Below are positions 7,077 through 15,689 of a DNA stretch of 16,051 nucleotides, piece after piece. How positions within the stretch are numbered: the stretch's first letter is position 1; each line of letters opens with the position of its first letter. The translations under genes were made by a program, and so were the position numbers. The notes under the pieces are model-generated. The model saw only the letters and a list, made by a program, of their open reading frames with translations, did no database searches and had not been told where the DNA came from. The DNA comes from JBCBUE01 sp039818285 (lineage in GTDB: Bacteria; Planctomycetota; Phycisphaerae; Phycisphaerales; Phycisphaeraceae). Location of the stretch: the NCBI GenBank assembly GCA_039818285.1, contig JBCBUE010000074.1:1-16051 (forward strand), in the 5' to 3' direction.

Positions 7077-7268
7077 CTAGTTGCCCCAGACGGAAGCCAA
7101 GGCACCGGCGTAGCGCCTCCGCACCGCGACCCAGTAACCCTCCGACCGATCCTTGCGGGGCCAGAGCAGCACAAACGGCGTCACGGCCACCGACACGACC
7201 GCCCGCACCACCACTTCAAGAACGATGTAAGCCACGGTGGCGATGAGTTCGCTAGGTCCGCCCGGCAT
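7077..7268 (-). CDS. Small single-helix membrane protein (hypothetical)
   Basis: A 63-residue frame from ATG at 7266-7268 to TAG at 7077. Residues about 8-36 are a continuous hydrophobic segment rich in Val, Ala, Ile and Leu, followed by WPRKDR and an Arg-rich stretch (RRR near residue 51), so the positive-inside rule puts the C-terminus in the cytoplasm. AGAGGG lies four bases before the ATG, a reasonable Shine-Dalgarno. It sits alone between the divergent transketolase and NAD synthetase genes, on the transketolase strand and about 150 bases upstream of it. I recognise no family. The well-formed membrane segment plus ribosome binding site make it more likely real than a chance frame. Confidence 0.5.
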   Translation of the reverse strand: MPGGPSELIATVAYIVLEVVVRAVVSVAVTPFVLLWPRKDRSEGYWVAVRRRYAGALASVWGN

Positions 7269-7376
7269 GGGTCCCTCTTAAACGGCCTATAAGCGCCGCC
7301 ATCACAGGCCCGTAACGGCCACACCGATACGACCAACACGCCCGTTGGCTTAGCATACGCGGCCTAGGCGATTCCC
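7269..7376. other. Divergent intergenic region before nadE
   Basis: 108 bases between the small membrane protein and the NAD synthetase start. It is slightly less GC-rich, with TATAAG at 7288-7293 and TTAGCATACG around 7349-7358, but neither has a matching -35 box, so no promoter is claimed. Confidence 0.3.
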
Positions 7377-9503
7377 ATGGCCAACGACAGCACCAGCCCA
7401 ACCGCCGACCCCGCCGAGCGCCCCTTCGGCTGCCTCTACCGCCACGGCCTCGCGCGCGTCGCGGTCGCCACCCCCGCCGTCACCGTCGCCGACCCGGCCG
7501 CCAACCTCGAGCACCACCTCACCCTGGCCCGCCAAGCCCACGACCGCCACGCGGCCGTCTGCCTGTTCCCCGAGCTCGGGCTCACCGGCTACGCCTGCGA
7601 CGACCTCTTCCACCAGACCGCCCTGCTCGACGCCGCCGAACAGGCGCTGGCCGACCTGGTCGAAGCGTCGAACGAGCTGATGCCATTGATGCTGGTGGGC
7701 TTGCCGGTCCGCCATGGCAACGCGGTCTACAACTGCGCCGCCGCCGTCAGTCGCGGCGTGTTGCTGGGGCTAACACCCAAGATTTATCTGCCCAACTATC
7801 GCGAGTACTACGAAAAACGTTACTTCGCATCGGGTGCCTCGCTCATGCAGATCGCGACCGATGCGCACCTGCCGCGCATCGACACCCAAATAGTGCAGTT
7901 CCGCACGCGCCATTCGTACAGCCCCGCCGATCTGCCCGCGCTGTCCGTCACGGTTGAAATCTGCGAGGACTTCTGGGCGCCGATCCCGCCCTCGACCGCC
8001 GCCGCGCTCGGCGGAGCTAACGTGCTGTGCAATCTGTCAGCGTCTAACGCAACGATCGGCAAGGCCGACCGCCGAAGACTGCTCGCCGCCGCGCACTCGG
8101 CACGAACGGTCAGCGCCTATCTCTTCTCCGCCGCCGGTCCGGGCGAGTCGACCACAGACTTGGCGTGGGATGGCCAGACACTGATCTACGAGAACGGAGA
8201 CCTGCTCGCCGAAGGAGATCGCTTCCCCGACGAGCCTCACATCATCACCGCCGACATCGACCTCGATCGACTCGGTGCAGAACGCACCAAATTGAACACA
8301 CTTCGAGACTCGCTCAACGAAGAAGTGGGCGATTACATCGGCATCAGCTCGATGGCGCAGCCTTTCGAGCTCGGCCTCCCCGATCACGCCGTGCCCCTCG
8401 AGCGCGAGATCGAGCGGTTCCCCTTCGTCCCGCACGACAAGGCCGAGGTCGATCAGCGTTGCCACGACGCGTTTCACATCCAGGTGCAGGGTCTGGCTCA
8501 ACGGCTCAAGGCCGCGAAGCTCGACAAGCTCGTCATCGGCGTCTCGGGCGGGCTGGACTCGACCCACGCGCTCGTCGTCGCGGCAAAAACCATGGACCGG
8601 CTCGGGCTGCCGCGCACGGACATCCACGCGTTCAGCCTGCCCGGCTTCGCCACCTCGGCCGGCACCCGCACCAACGCGCACAGGCTGGCCGAGACGCTGG
8701 GCGTGACGATGCGCGAGATCGACATCACCGCCGCCTGCGAGCAGATGCTCACCGACCTCGACCACCCCTACAGCCAAGGCCAGCGCACGCCCGAGACGTA
8801 CGACATCGCGTTCGAGAACGTCCAGGCCGGGCAACGCACGAGCGTGCTCTTCAGGCTGGCGAACCACCTCAACGGGCTGGTCGTCGGGACGGGCGACTTG
8901 AGCGAGCTGGCGCTGGGGTTCTGCACCTACGGCGTCGGCGATCACATGTCGCACTACGCGGTGAACTGCTCGGTCCCCAAGACGCTCATCCAACACCTCA
9001 TCCGCTGGACCGCGACGACCGACGACTTCGCCGCGGCGCGGGACGTGCTGCTCGACATCGTCGACACCGAGTTCAGCCCGGAGTTGGTCCCGGCCGGCGA
9101 AGACGGCGACGGCGGACAGCCGGCGCAGCGGGCCGAGGACGTCGTCGGCCCGTACGAGCTGCAGGACTTCCACCTGTTCTATGCCCTGCGCTACGGCTAC
9201 GCCCCGAGCAAGATCGCCTACCTGGCGCACCACGCGTGGAAGGACGTGAACGCCGGGCTGTGGCCGCCGACGCTGACCGATCACGACCCGCGGAACCAGT
9301 ACGACCTGCCGACGATCAAGCGCTGGCTCCGCGTCTTCATCCAGCGGTACTACGGCTTCGCCCAGTTCAAGCGCTCCGCCATCCCCAACGGACCCAAGGT
9401 CTCCACCGGGGGGTCGCTCAGCCCCCGCGGCGACTGGCGTGCCCCCTCCGACGGTTCCCCCGCGGCGTGGTTGGCCGACCTCGACCGCGTGCCGGACGAG
9501 TAA
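7377..9503 (+). CDS. nadE: Glutamine-dependent NAD+ synthetase
   Basis: A 708-residue two-domain enzyme making NAD+ from nicotinate adenine dinucleotide, ATP and glutamine-derived ammonia. Residues about 25-305 are a nitrilase-fold glutaminase with the triad Glu66 (FPELGLTGY), Lys135 (TPKIYLPNYREYYEKRYF) and Cys196 (VEICEDFW). Residues about 355-700 are the ammonia-dependent synthetase, with ATP PP-loop SGGLDS (390-395), LPGFATS, GTGDLSELALGFCTYG (504-519) and GDHMSHYAVN (521-530). Length fits the long bacterial form (about 680 in Mycobacterium). Start ATG at 7377 has only a weak ribosome site; residues 1-24 are a loose extension. By eye the stretch near 7740-8390 has more A/T third positions than the rest of the gene. 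Its stop is 10 bases from that of the converging membrane-protein gene. Confidence 0.95.
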   Translation: MANDSTSPTADPAERPFGCLYRHGLARVAVATPAVTVADPAANLEHHLTLARQAHDRHAAVCLFPELGLTGYACDDLFHQTALLDAAEQALADLVEASNELMPLMLVGLPVRHGNAVYNCAAAVSRGVLLGLTPKIYLPNYREYYEKRYFASGASLMQIATDAHLPRIDTQIVQFRTRHSYSPADLPALSVTVEICEDFWAPIPPSTAAALGGANVLCNLSASNATIGKADRRRLLAAAHSARTVSAYLFSAAGPGESTTDLAWDGQTLIYENGDLLAEGDRFPDEPHIITADIDLDRLGAERTKLNTLRDSLNEEVGDYIGISSMAQPFELGLPDHAVPLEREIERFPFVPHDKAEVDQRCHDAFHIQVQGLAQRLKAAKLDKLVIGVSGGLDSTHALVVAAKTMDRLGLPRTDIHAFSLPGFATSAGTRTNAHRLAETLGVTMREIDITAACEQMLTDLDHPYSQGQRTPETYDIAFENVQAGQRTSVLFRLANHLNGLVVGTGDLSELALGFCTYGVGDHMSHYAVNCSVPKTLIQHLIRWTATTDDFAAARDVLLDIVDTEFSPELVPAGEDGDGGQPAQRAEDVVGPYELQDFHLFYALRYGYAPSKIAYLAHHAWKDVNAGLWPPTLTDHDPRNQYDLPTIKRWLRVFIQRYYGFAQFKRSAIPNGPKVSTGGSLSPRGDWRAPSDGSPAAWLADLDRVPDE

Positions 9504-9513
9504 CCCCGAGCCC

Positions 9514-9846
9514 TCAGGCGGCTTGCTTGGGCTCGTCCCGATCGTCGGGCGTGGGCGTCGGCGCGGTGGGTTCCGGCTCGGGCCGACGCGCCGGTGGGAA
9601 CGGCTCGCGGATCGCCGGGCCGAATCCTTCATTCAGCGCGACGAACACGGCGGTGGCCGCGGCGATGATGCCCAGGCTGCCCAGCGCCCGCCAGGCGTAA
9701 TCGGGCACGAAGACCTGCCACACCGCGAGGATGCACACGACCGCCGTCGCGACGACGGCGAGCGAGATCACGGCGAAGGCGAAGACGCGCGTGACCTTCA
9801 GATTGATCACGCCGATCGGCTTGCGGTCGTACGGGTTCTCGAACAT
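9514..9846 (-). CDS. Two-helix membrane protein with proline-rich tail (hypothetical)
   Basis: A 110-residue protein. Two hydrophobic segments, about 21-47 and 53-72, are separated by a short VPDYAWR turn. The tail (81-110) is rich in Pro, Glu, Asp and Thr and likely disordered; both ends would be on the same side, probably cytoplasmic given the basic residues before helix 1. The frame is open 17 residues further upstream, but GGAGGG lies four bases before the chosen ATG (9844-9846), so this start is preferred. It is the third gene of a minus-strand series after the cyclase and photolyase, 94 bases downstream of the photolyase stop. I recognise no family and give no function. Confidence 0.7.
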   Translation of the reverse strand: MFENPYDRKPIGVINLKVTRVFAFAVISLAVVATAVVCILAVWQVFVPDYAWRALGSLGIIAAATAVFVALNEGFGPAIREPFPPARRPEPEPTAPTPTPDDRDEPKQAA

Positions 9847-9850
9847 GGGG

Positions 9851-9856
9851 CCCTCC
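9851..9856 (-). promoter_or_regulatory. Ribosome binding site setting the start of the two-helix protein
   Basis: GGAGGG on the minus strand, four bases before the ATG at 9844-9846. It falls inside the longer open frame and argues for the shorter 110-residue product. Confidence 0.65.
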
Positions 9857-9940
9857 GAAAGCGTCTGACGGATGCTGTGGATCTTGTCGACCTGCATGAC
9901 CCGAGTGTCGCCGACGCGGGCCCGCGGTTCAACGGCAAAG

Positions 9941-11359
9941 TCAGGCGGCGGGCGATTGTTGGCCGGTGACCTCGGCCACCAGCCGATCGATCTTGGCGAC
10001 GTAGGCGTCCGGGTCGGCCTTGCGTTTCAGGCCGTTGGCGTTCATGTAGCGGAGTTTGCCGAGGATCGGCCGCTCGGTCCACGCGCGGTCGTGCACGCCG
10101 AAGCACCAGGCGATGCCGGTGTAGGAGTTGGGGTCGCGGCCGTCGATGAAGTACTTATCGTTGAGGTGGATCATGCGGTCGAACGCTTCCCGCGCCGAGG
10201 GCGACCACTCGATGATCTTCTTGCCCCAGTACATGCGCATGTAGTTGTGCATGTAGCCGGTGTAGCGCATCTCGCGCATCGCGGCGTTCCAGTACGGGTC
10301 GTGGGTCTGCGCGTCGTCAAGCTGCTCAAGCGTGTACTCGGGATCGCGCGGGTCGTCGGCGTGCTCGGCGATGGTCTTGCGCGCCCAGTCGGGCAGGCAG
10401 TCGAAGCTGTCATAGGTGTCCGGCGCGTAGTAAGCGAAGTTGATCGCCAGCTCGCGGCGGACGACGAGCTCCTCGAGGTAGCTCTCGCGGTCGTCCTCGT
10501 GGTTGGCCCAGGCGGACTCGATGGCGAGGGCGAGCTTGACCGGCGAGACCTGCCCGAAGTGCAGGTACTTGCTCATGTGCGAGACGTCGTCGGTTTGCGG
10601 CTGGTTGCGATGGGCGTCGTACACCCCGGCCGAGCGGTCGAGAAAGGCATCGAGCAGGCGATGGGCCTCGCGTTGGCCGCCGGTGAACATCGGGACGGGC
10701 GGGACGGCGTGGTCGAGGCCGGGCATGCCGGCGATCAGGGCGTCGAGATCGGTCAGGTCGACGGGGTCGCCCTCGACGTTCAACCCGGGCCAGGGGTGCT
10801 TGACGGGCGTCGGGTCGAGGGCCACCAGGAACTCGCCGAGGCAGCGCGTGATCTTCGGGCGGATGGTGCGGGCGGCGAACTCGAGCTTGTCGCTGGCGAC
10901 CTCGATGGGCACGACGACATCCGCCTCGACCTGTTCGAGCGGGCAGTCGAGACGGTCAGCCGCGTCGGCGCGGAAGGCTCGCTCGTGGCGGAGGTAGCCG
11001 CAGTCGGTGACGACGAGTGCGGCGGCGTCCGCCAATCGCACGGCCTGATCGACGCAGTCCTCGCGATGGAGCGCGAAGCCGATCCGGCGCTTGGCGAGCG
11101 CGTCGCGGACGTCGACGAGGCCGTCGATCATGAACCGCTTGCTGCGGGCGGTGCTGCCGGGGTAGTCGTCCATGAGGCCGTAGCAGGCGAGGACGGGCAG
11201 GCCGAGCTCGTTGGCGCGGCGCACGGCGTGCTCGAGTGCGTCGTTGTGCGCGGTGCGCATCGAAGATTGCATCCAGTACAGGACGTACTCGGCGTCGGGG
11301 CGCACGGGCTCGTCGTTGAGCGGCTGGATGCGGTCGGGGTGGACGACGCGGGTGGCCAT
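9941..11359 (-). CDS. phrB: Class II CPD photolyase
   Basis: A 472-residue FAD-dependent deoxyribodipyrimidine photolyase that repairs cyclobutane pyrimidine dimers with blue/near-UV light. Class II hallmarks are all visible: YWMQSSMR (28-35), SHMSKYLHFGQVSP (260-273), EELVVRRELAINF (296-308), YTGYMHNYMRMYWGKKIIEW (366-385), NDKYFIDGRDPNSYTG (400-415), IAWCFGVHDRAWTERP (416-431) and GKLRYMN (434-440). The Rossmann-like N-terminal domain (about 20-200) and C-terminal FAD domain are complete and length is usual for the class. It starts 37 bases after the CHASE2 cyclase stop with no clear Shine-Dalgarno, suggesting the two are transcribed together. The ATG at 11357-11359 gives the first Met; residues 1-20 resemble the usual short N-terminal arm (VHPDRIQPLN). 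Class II enzymes are known in planctomycetes, myxobacteria, archaea and eukaryotes. Confidence 0.96.
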   Translation of the reverse strand: MATRVVHPDRIQPLNDEPVRPDAEYVLYWMQSSMRTAHNDALEHAVRRANELGLPVLACYGLMDDYPGSTARSKRFMIDGLVDVRDALAKRRIGFALHREDCVDQAVRLADAAALVVTDCGYLRHERAFRADAADRLDCPLEQVEADVVVPIEVASDKLEFAARTIRPKITRCLGEFLVALDPTPVKHPWPGLNVEGDPVDLTDLDALIAGMPGLDHAVPPVPMFTGGQREAHRLLDAFLDRSAGVYDAHRNQPQTDDVSHMSKYLHFGQVSPVKLALAIESAWANHEDDRESYLEELVVRRELAINFAYYAPDTYDSFDCLPDWARKTIAEHADDPRDPEYTLEQLDDAQTHDPYWNAAMREMRYTGYMHNYMRMYWGKKIIEWSPSAREAFDRMIHLNDKYFIDGRDPNSYTGIAWCFGVHDRAWTERPILGKLRYMNANGLKRKADPDAYVAKIDRLVAEVTGQQSPAA

Positions 11360-11396
11360 GCGGTGAGCGTAGGCGTCGGTCGAGGGGCGCGATCCG

Positions 11397-13460
11397 TCAC
11401 GCCCCGCGGATCGACTCGCCCTCGCGCAGGCCGGCCACCTCCCACGCCTGCACCGGCGTGGCGATGCCCTTGAGGGTGAGCGGCTCGACCTCGTTGAGCT
11501 CGAACACGTCCTCGGCCTGGGCGGCGGTCTTCTTCTCGATCTGCACGTGGCCCGGGCGGCACGCGGCCTCGAGGCGTGCGGCCATGTTGACCGGCCGGCC
11601 GACGACGGTGTAGGCCGCCTGCTTCTTGCCGCCGAGGTAGCCGGCGGTGACGTAGCCGGTGGCGATGCCGACGCGGACCTGCATGTCGCCGCGGCCCTTG
11701 GCTTTCATCTTGTCGGCGATCTCGGCGAAGCGCTCCTGCAGCAGCAGCCCGGCCTCGCAGGCCCACTGCTCCTTGTTCTGCAGGGCGTCGGGGGCGCCCC
11801 AATAGGCGAGTATGCCGTCGCCGAGGAACTTGTCGAGCGTGCCGTGGGTGTCCTCGAGGACCTGCATGGCCATCGGGTAGAGCAGGCCGAGGAACTCGGC
11901 GATCTCCTCGGGCTCGGAGCGTTCGGTGAGGGTGGTGAAGCCCTTGACGTCGGTGAACATGACGGTGACCTCGACGCGCTCGACGCCGAGCTCCTGGCCG
12001 CGCAGGCCGTAGAGGTACAGCTCGCGGAGCAGGGCGGGGCTGACGAAGCGGGCGAGCAGCTCGGCGAGCTTGCTGGCGCGAAAGCTGATCTGCACGAGCG
12101 TGATCGCCGAGCCGATCACCACCGCCCCGGCCATCGCGACCAGCGGCGAGCCGATCGGCAGCCAGACCGACTGGGCCCAGAACAGCCACGCCGACAGCCC
12201 GATGAGCCCGACGAACAGCAGCGACGTCACGCCGCCCGCCACGCGTGGGCTGTAGAACAGCGTGTAGTAGACGACCCCCGCCAGCAGCGGCATCAGCAGC
12301 GTCAGCACCGGCGTCCACCATCGGCTGGCCGGCCAGATGAACTGCTCGGTCAGCACGGTGTTCATCGCGTTGAACGTCACGAGCGCCCCGGGCATCGCGC
12401 GGTCCAGCGGCGTGGGGATCTGATCGAGCTCGCCGGCCGTCGAGCCCATGAGCACGAGCTTGCCGTTGAGGGTGGCGGTCATGTCCTCGGGGAACTCGCT
12501 GAGCGTGGCCCACTGGCTGTCGTACTCGAAGTACGGCATGTCGAGCTCGACGCGGTCGCGCCAACGGGGGATCTGATTGATGAGCAGCTCGCCGTCCTCG
12601 GTGAGGGGCACGCGGATCGCTTCCTTGCCGTAGCGCTGCGCTTGGTCGGGGGGCAGCGGCAGGACGAGCGTGCGCCCGTCCATCGTGATGGCGTCGCGGT
12701 CGATCTCCAGCAGCTCGATGACGCCGGCCAGCGCCATCGACGGGAACAGCACGTTGCCGACGCGCGCGACCAGGTCGACGCGCCGGTTCTTGCCGTCGGC
12801 GTCGACGGCCCAGCGGACGTGCCCCGAGCCGGCGGCGACGTCGGCGAGCTTCTCGAGCTGTAACGAGCGCAGCTCGATCGGCTTGACCGGCAGCGTGTCG
12901 GCGGCGAGCGTGCGTCGGCCGACGCGAAACCGCTGGGCGTACGCCAGCTTGTCGGAGCTGGGCAGCTCCGACGCCGACACGTCGCCCGAGGCCTGCACCA
13001 TCAGCACGTTCGGCAACGCCGTCATCGACTGGGCCAGCAGGTCGTCGACGTTGCCGCGCGTCGGCTGGTCGAACAGCACGTCCCACACCGCCCCGGCCGC
13101 GCCGGCCTGCGCGAGCCCCTGCAGCGTCTGCACGTGCATCAGCCGCAGCGTCTGCCCGGCCGAGAAGTTCTGCGCGGCGTACTGCTCCTGCAGCTCGGTG
13201 ATCGCGCCGTAGACGTCGTCGCCGATGGCAAAGAAAACCAGGCGGTCGTCGATGGAGACGTCGGCCGGGTCGTTGCGCTTGAAGACGTCGAACTGGTAGA
13301 GGCTGACGCCGGCGAAGACGGTCGGCCGCCACGCGTCGATCGCCGTGACCGCGACGCCGCAGAGGGCCATGACGACCAGCACCGGCCAGCGGGCGAACTG
13401 GGTGATCGACACCTTCTGCTTGGAGCCGGCCGACCGGGTTGCGCCGCGCTGCGTGGCCAT
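11397..13460 (-). CDS. CHASE2-domain membrane adenylate cyclase (class III)
   Basis: A 687-residue sensor that likely makes cAMP from ATP in response to a periplasmic signal. Order: basic N-terminus; helix 1 (about 24-43); CHASE2-type extracytoplasmic domain (about 45-375), with VWDVLFDQP (125-133), LPLPPD (267-272) and VLMGSTAGELDQIPTPL (336-352), the last typical of CHASE2; three helices (about 380-401, 409-429, 433-459); then the cyclase domain (about 495-675). Catalytic residues are intact: metal Asp504 (FTDVKGFT) and Asp548 (GDGILAYW), adenine-selecting Lys544 and Thr618 (YTVVGRPVN), transition-state Asn625 and Arg629. Lys plus Thr points to adenylate rather than guanylate cyclase. The frame is open to 13700, but the ATG at 13460 directly precedes the basic segment and first helix. 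No strong ribosome site. It leads a minus-strand series with the photolyase; ligand unknown. Confidence 0.92.
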   Translation of the reverse strand: MATQRGATRSAGSKQKVSITQFARWPVLVVMALCGVAVTAIDAWRPTVFAGVSLYQFDVFKRNDPADVSIDDRLVFFAIGDDVYGAITELQEQYAAQNFSAGQTLRLMHVQTLQGLAQAGAAGAVWDVLFDQPTRGNVDDLLAQSMTALPNVLMVQASGDVSASELPSSDKLAYAQRFRVGRRTLAADTLPVKPIELRSLQLEKLADVAAGSGHVRWAVDADGKNRRVDLVARVGNVLFPSMALAGVIELLEIDRDAITMDGRTLVLPLPPDQAQRYGKEAIRVPLTEDGELLINQIPRWRDRVELDMPYFEYDSQWATLSEFPEDMTATLNGKLVLMGSTAGELDQIPTPLDRAMPGALVTFNAMNTVLTEQFIWPASRWWTPVLTLLMPLLAGVVYYTLFYSPRVAGGVTSLLFVGLIGLSAWLFWAQSVWLPIGSPLVAMAGAVVIGSAITLVQISFRASKLAELLARFVSPALLRELYLYGLRGQELGVERVEVTVMFTDVKGFTTLTERSEPEEIAEFLGLLYPMAMQVLEDTHGTLDKFLGDGILAYWGAPDALQNKEQWACEAGLLLQERFAEIADKMKAKGRGDMQVRVGIATGYVTAGYLGGKKQAAYTVVGRPVNMAARLEAACRPGHVQIEKKTAAQAEDVFELNEVEPLTLKGIATPVQAWEVAGLREGESIRGA

Positions 13461-13688
13461 GGGCCGCAAGGATATCGCCCCGCGGGGTCCGTTCGCCGCC
13501 GCCCACGCCACCCACAGCGCCCAGCTTGACGGTGGATCGTCCGAGATCGGGTCGCACCGGCGCAAAATTCGTGAAATCGCCGATTGGAGTGCCCGGTCAA
13601 GCACGTGAGTCGGTAAATTGCGGGTCCAAGAGGGGGCCGCCACGCCACGTCCGCGACGCGTCCCCCGTCCAACCCGGGAGACGTTTCC
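13461..13688. other. Divergent intergenic region between cyclase and exported protein
   Basis: 228 bases that should carry promoters for both genes. A less GC-rich patch lies at about 13560-13620 (CGCAAAATTC, TTGGAG at 13584-13589, TAAATT at 13614-13619), but the 24-base gap between the last two is too long for a standard sigma-70 promoter, so none is called. Confidence 0.35.
13676..13680 (+). promoter_or_regulatory. Ribosome binding site supporting a GTG start
   Basis: GGGAG followed by eight bases and a GTG at 13689-13691. The resulting protein begins with a credible signal peptide, which supports this non-ATG start. Confidence 0.55.
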
Positions 13689-15689
13689 GTGCACCGCCAA
13701 GTCCCGACATCGACCGCCCTGGCCGCCGCGATCGCTGCGCTCGCCGCGACGAGCCCGTGCGCTCCGTCCGCCGCCGCCCCGCTGGGGGTCGTCGTCGACG
13801 AGACCCGCAAGGGCGACTTCACCACCTTTACCGGCGACTTCAGCCCCCAGTGGTACGGCGACATCGCGCGGGTCAAGGAAAAGGGCAACGGCTACAAGCT
13901 CAAGTCGCCGAAACCCGGCGTTGTGCGCGGCCTGACGCCGGGGGTCTCGACCTCGTACTACGCCGGCAGCGTCACCTACGATGGCAGTATCTCAAGCTTC
14001 GATTCTGTGATGTTCGCCCTATTTACGCAGTCCGCGTACGACAACTGGAGCCAAGCCGACGTGTCGCGCCTAGGCACGCCCTTCCGCATCCAGGTCGAGC
14101 CGAGCGCCGACCTGCTCAACGGCGACGACGCCGACACCGATTACCAGAGCTTCGACTACCTCGACTACGACAGCCGGCAGGTCACGACCACCCTGGCGAA
14201 GGTCAAGCTCGACGGGGTCAAGGCCAAGGCGTCCGACGCGTCCCGTTCGGCGTCGAACGACCACGATCTGTACCGATTCAGCGAGGTCGTGCTGGAGCAG
14301 AGCAACGGCAAGGATCAGCGGCTGGCCAACGCCTCGGCCGTGGCAGAGGTCGAGTACTTCGAGAGCCGCGTCTCCGCCTCGGCGCTCGCCCAACCCGACG
14401 CCAAGGCCAAGGCGTCGGCCCGCGGGGTGGCCCAAGAAGCGCAGACCTACGACATCGCCCGCACCCAGGTCGTCGAGGTCAACGGCTGGGTGAACGTCCG
14501 CGGTGGCGGGCGCGTGAACGTCGAGCTGGTCGACCTGAACGCCGGCGAAACCCTCGTCTCTTGGACCAGCGACACCCTGCCGGCCGACGGCCGGTACGAC
14601 GTCGACCTGCTCACCGCGATCGACGCCGGGGACGGACGCGACGGCGTGGCCGACCTGGAGATCCGCCTCTCGACCGACGCCGCGGCCAACGCCAAGGCCA
14701 AGTCCTCCAAGGTGCGCGTGGTCTCCGCCGCCGAGTACGGCTTCAGCGAGCGATTCCATACCCCCTCGGGCTACGTCGCACCGCAGTGGACCTACACGCC
14801 CGCGAGCTGGACCGCCCTCAACGGGCCCAACGCCGGCGAGACGGCCAGCGTCGGCGAGACGATCGTGGTCACCGGCGGGCCGGGCGGCGACCTGCCGGGC
14901 CCCGTCTGGCAGGCCCTGCCCTTCGACCCCGCGACCCTCGGCACCGACGACTACGTCGGGCCGTACGCCCTGGCCGAGTCGATCCGCGCCCAGCTTGACG
15001 GACCGCTCGCCGAGGCGATGTTGACGCCGACCCGCGACGGCAAGTACTTCGTGTCCTTCGGGGACGACGTGATCGCCTCGCCCGACGGCATCACCCGCGG
15101 CCACATGATCGACCTGTTCAACGCCCTCATCGCCCAGGGCTTCGAGACGCAAGAAGTCGCGCAGGCTTTGCTTATCGATCTCGCGGCGTCGCCGGACCAT
15201 CCCGAGCCGAGCTATCTGAGCGAGCAAGCCGTGGCGCTCGACGGCCCGCAGGCGAACCAGCTCGTCGACGTGCTCCTCGTGGAAGCCGAGGGCCCGACCG
15301 ACTGGCTGTGGGAGGCGATCGAGTTCGACTACACGCCGGGCGAGTGGTCGCTGACGCGCGAGGAATATGTGCCCTCGGCCGAGGAGGCGTTGGCGACGTA
15401 CGCCGCCGAGAACGGGATCGACCTAGGCGTCGTCACGGACGAGGTCGTCGCGGGGCCGACCGGCACGCGGCTGGCGGTGTCGCTGACCGACGAGATGCTG
15501 GGCGGGTCGTCCACGCCGCCGGCGTTCCTGGCGATCGGCCAGCAATTGCCCGAGGACCTGACGATCAACGGCAGCGCGGCGTTGCTGGCGTCGGCGGACC
15601 CGGTGGTGAACCCGACGCCCACCGCCGCCGCGGGCGGGCTGGCGGGGCTCGTCGTGCTGCTGCGCCGGCGACGGGTCGGGCGGGGTTGA
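13689..15689 (+). CDS. Exported protein with signal peptide and C-terminal sorting/anchor tail (unknown function)
   Basis: A 666-residue protein starting at GTG. Residues 1-30 form a signal peptide (basic HRQ, Ala/Leu-rich core, cleavage probably after SAAA near residue 30). The C-terminus has the three-part pattern of PEP-CTERM-like sorting tails: NPTPTAAAG, a hydrophobic GLAGLVVLL, then RRRRVGRG; the usual Pro-Glu-Pro is Pro-Thr-Pro here, as often in planctomycetes. The body is acidic, Asp-rich and low in Cys. A Lys-Ala-Lys-Ala/Ser patch recurs three times (about 176-184, 237-245, 334-340). VNVRGGGRVNVELVDLN (about 265-285) begins a region that could be a beta-sandwich. Near residues 460-480 the run GDDVIASPDGITRGHMIDLF looks helical afterwards. 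I recognise no enzyme motif. It is divergent from the cyclase gene and followed by a short hairpin 93 bases downstream. Confidence 0.85.
   Translation: MHRQVPTSTALAAAIAALAATSPCAPSAAAPLGVVVDETRKGDFTTFTGDFSPQWYGDIARVKEKGNGYKLKSPKPGVVRGLTPGVSTSYYAGSVTYDGSISSFDSVMFALFTQSAYDNWSQADVSRLGTPFRIQVEPSADLLNGDDADTDYQSFDYLDYDSRQVTTTLAKVKLDGVKAKASDASRSASNDHDLYRFSEVVLEQSNGKDQRLANASAVAEVEYFESRVSASALAQPDAKAKASARGVAQEAQTYDIARTQVVEVNGWVNVRGGGRVNVELVDLNAGETLVSWTSDTLPADGRYDVDLLTAIDAGDGRDGVADLEIRLSTDAAANAKAKSSKVRVVSAAEYGFSERFHTPSGYVAPQWTYTPASWTALNGPNAGETASVGETIVVTGGPGGDLPGPVWQALPFDPATLGTDDYVGPYALAESIRAQLDGPLAEAMLTPTRDGKYFVSFGDDVIASPDGITRGHMIDLFNALIAQGFETQEVAQALLIDLAASPDHPEPSYLSEQAVALDGPQANQLVDVLLVEAEGPTDWLWEAIEFDYTPGEWSLTREEYVPSAEEALATYAAENGIDLGVVTDEVVAGPTGTRLAVSLTDEMLGGSSTPPAFLAIGQQLPEDLTINGSAALLASADPVVNPTPTAAAGGLAGLVVLLRRRRVGRG

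Noticed and set aside
9507..9535. CGAGCCC ... GGGCTCG inverted repeat with 15-base loop between the nadE and membrane-protein stops
   Set aside because: Could be a bidirectional terminator, but there is no T-run on either side, the loop is long and it overlaps the end of the minus-strand coding region.
11128..13557. An 809-residue minus-strand frame overlapping cyclase and photolyase
   Set aside because: Arg/Ala/Gly/Pro low-complexity product of a shifted frame across two well-supported genes.
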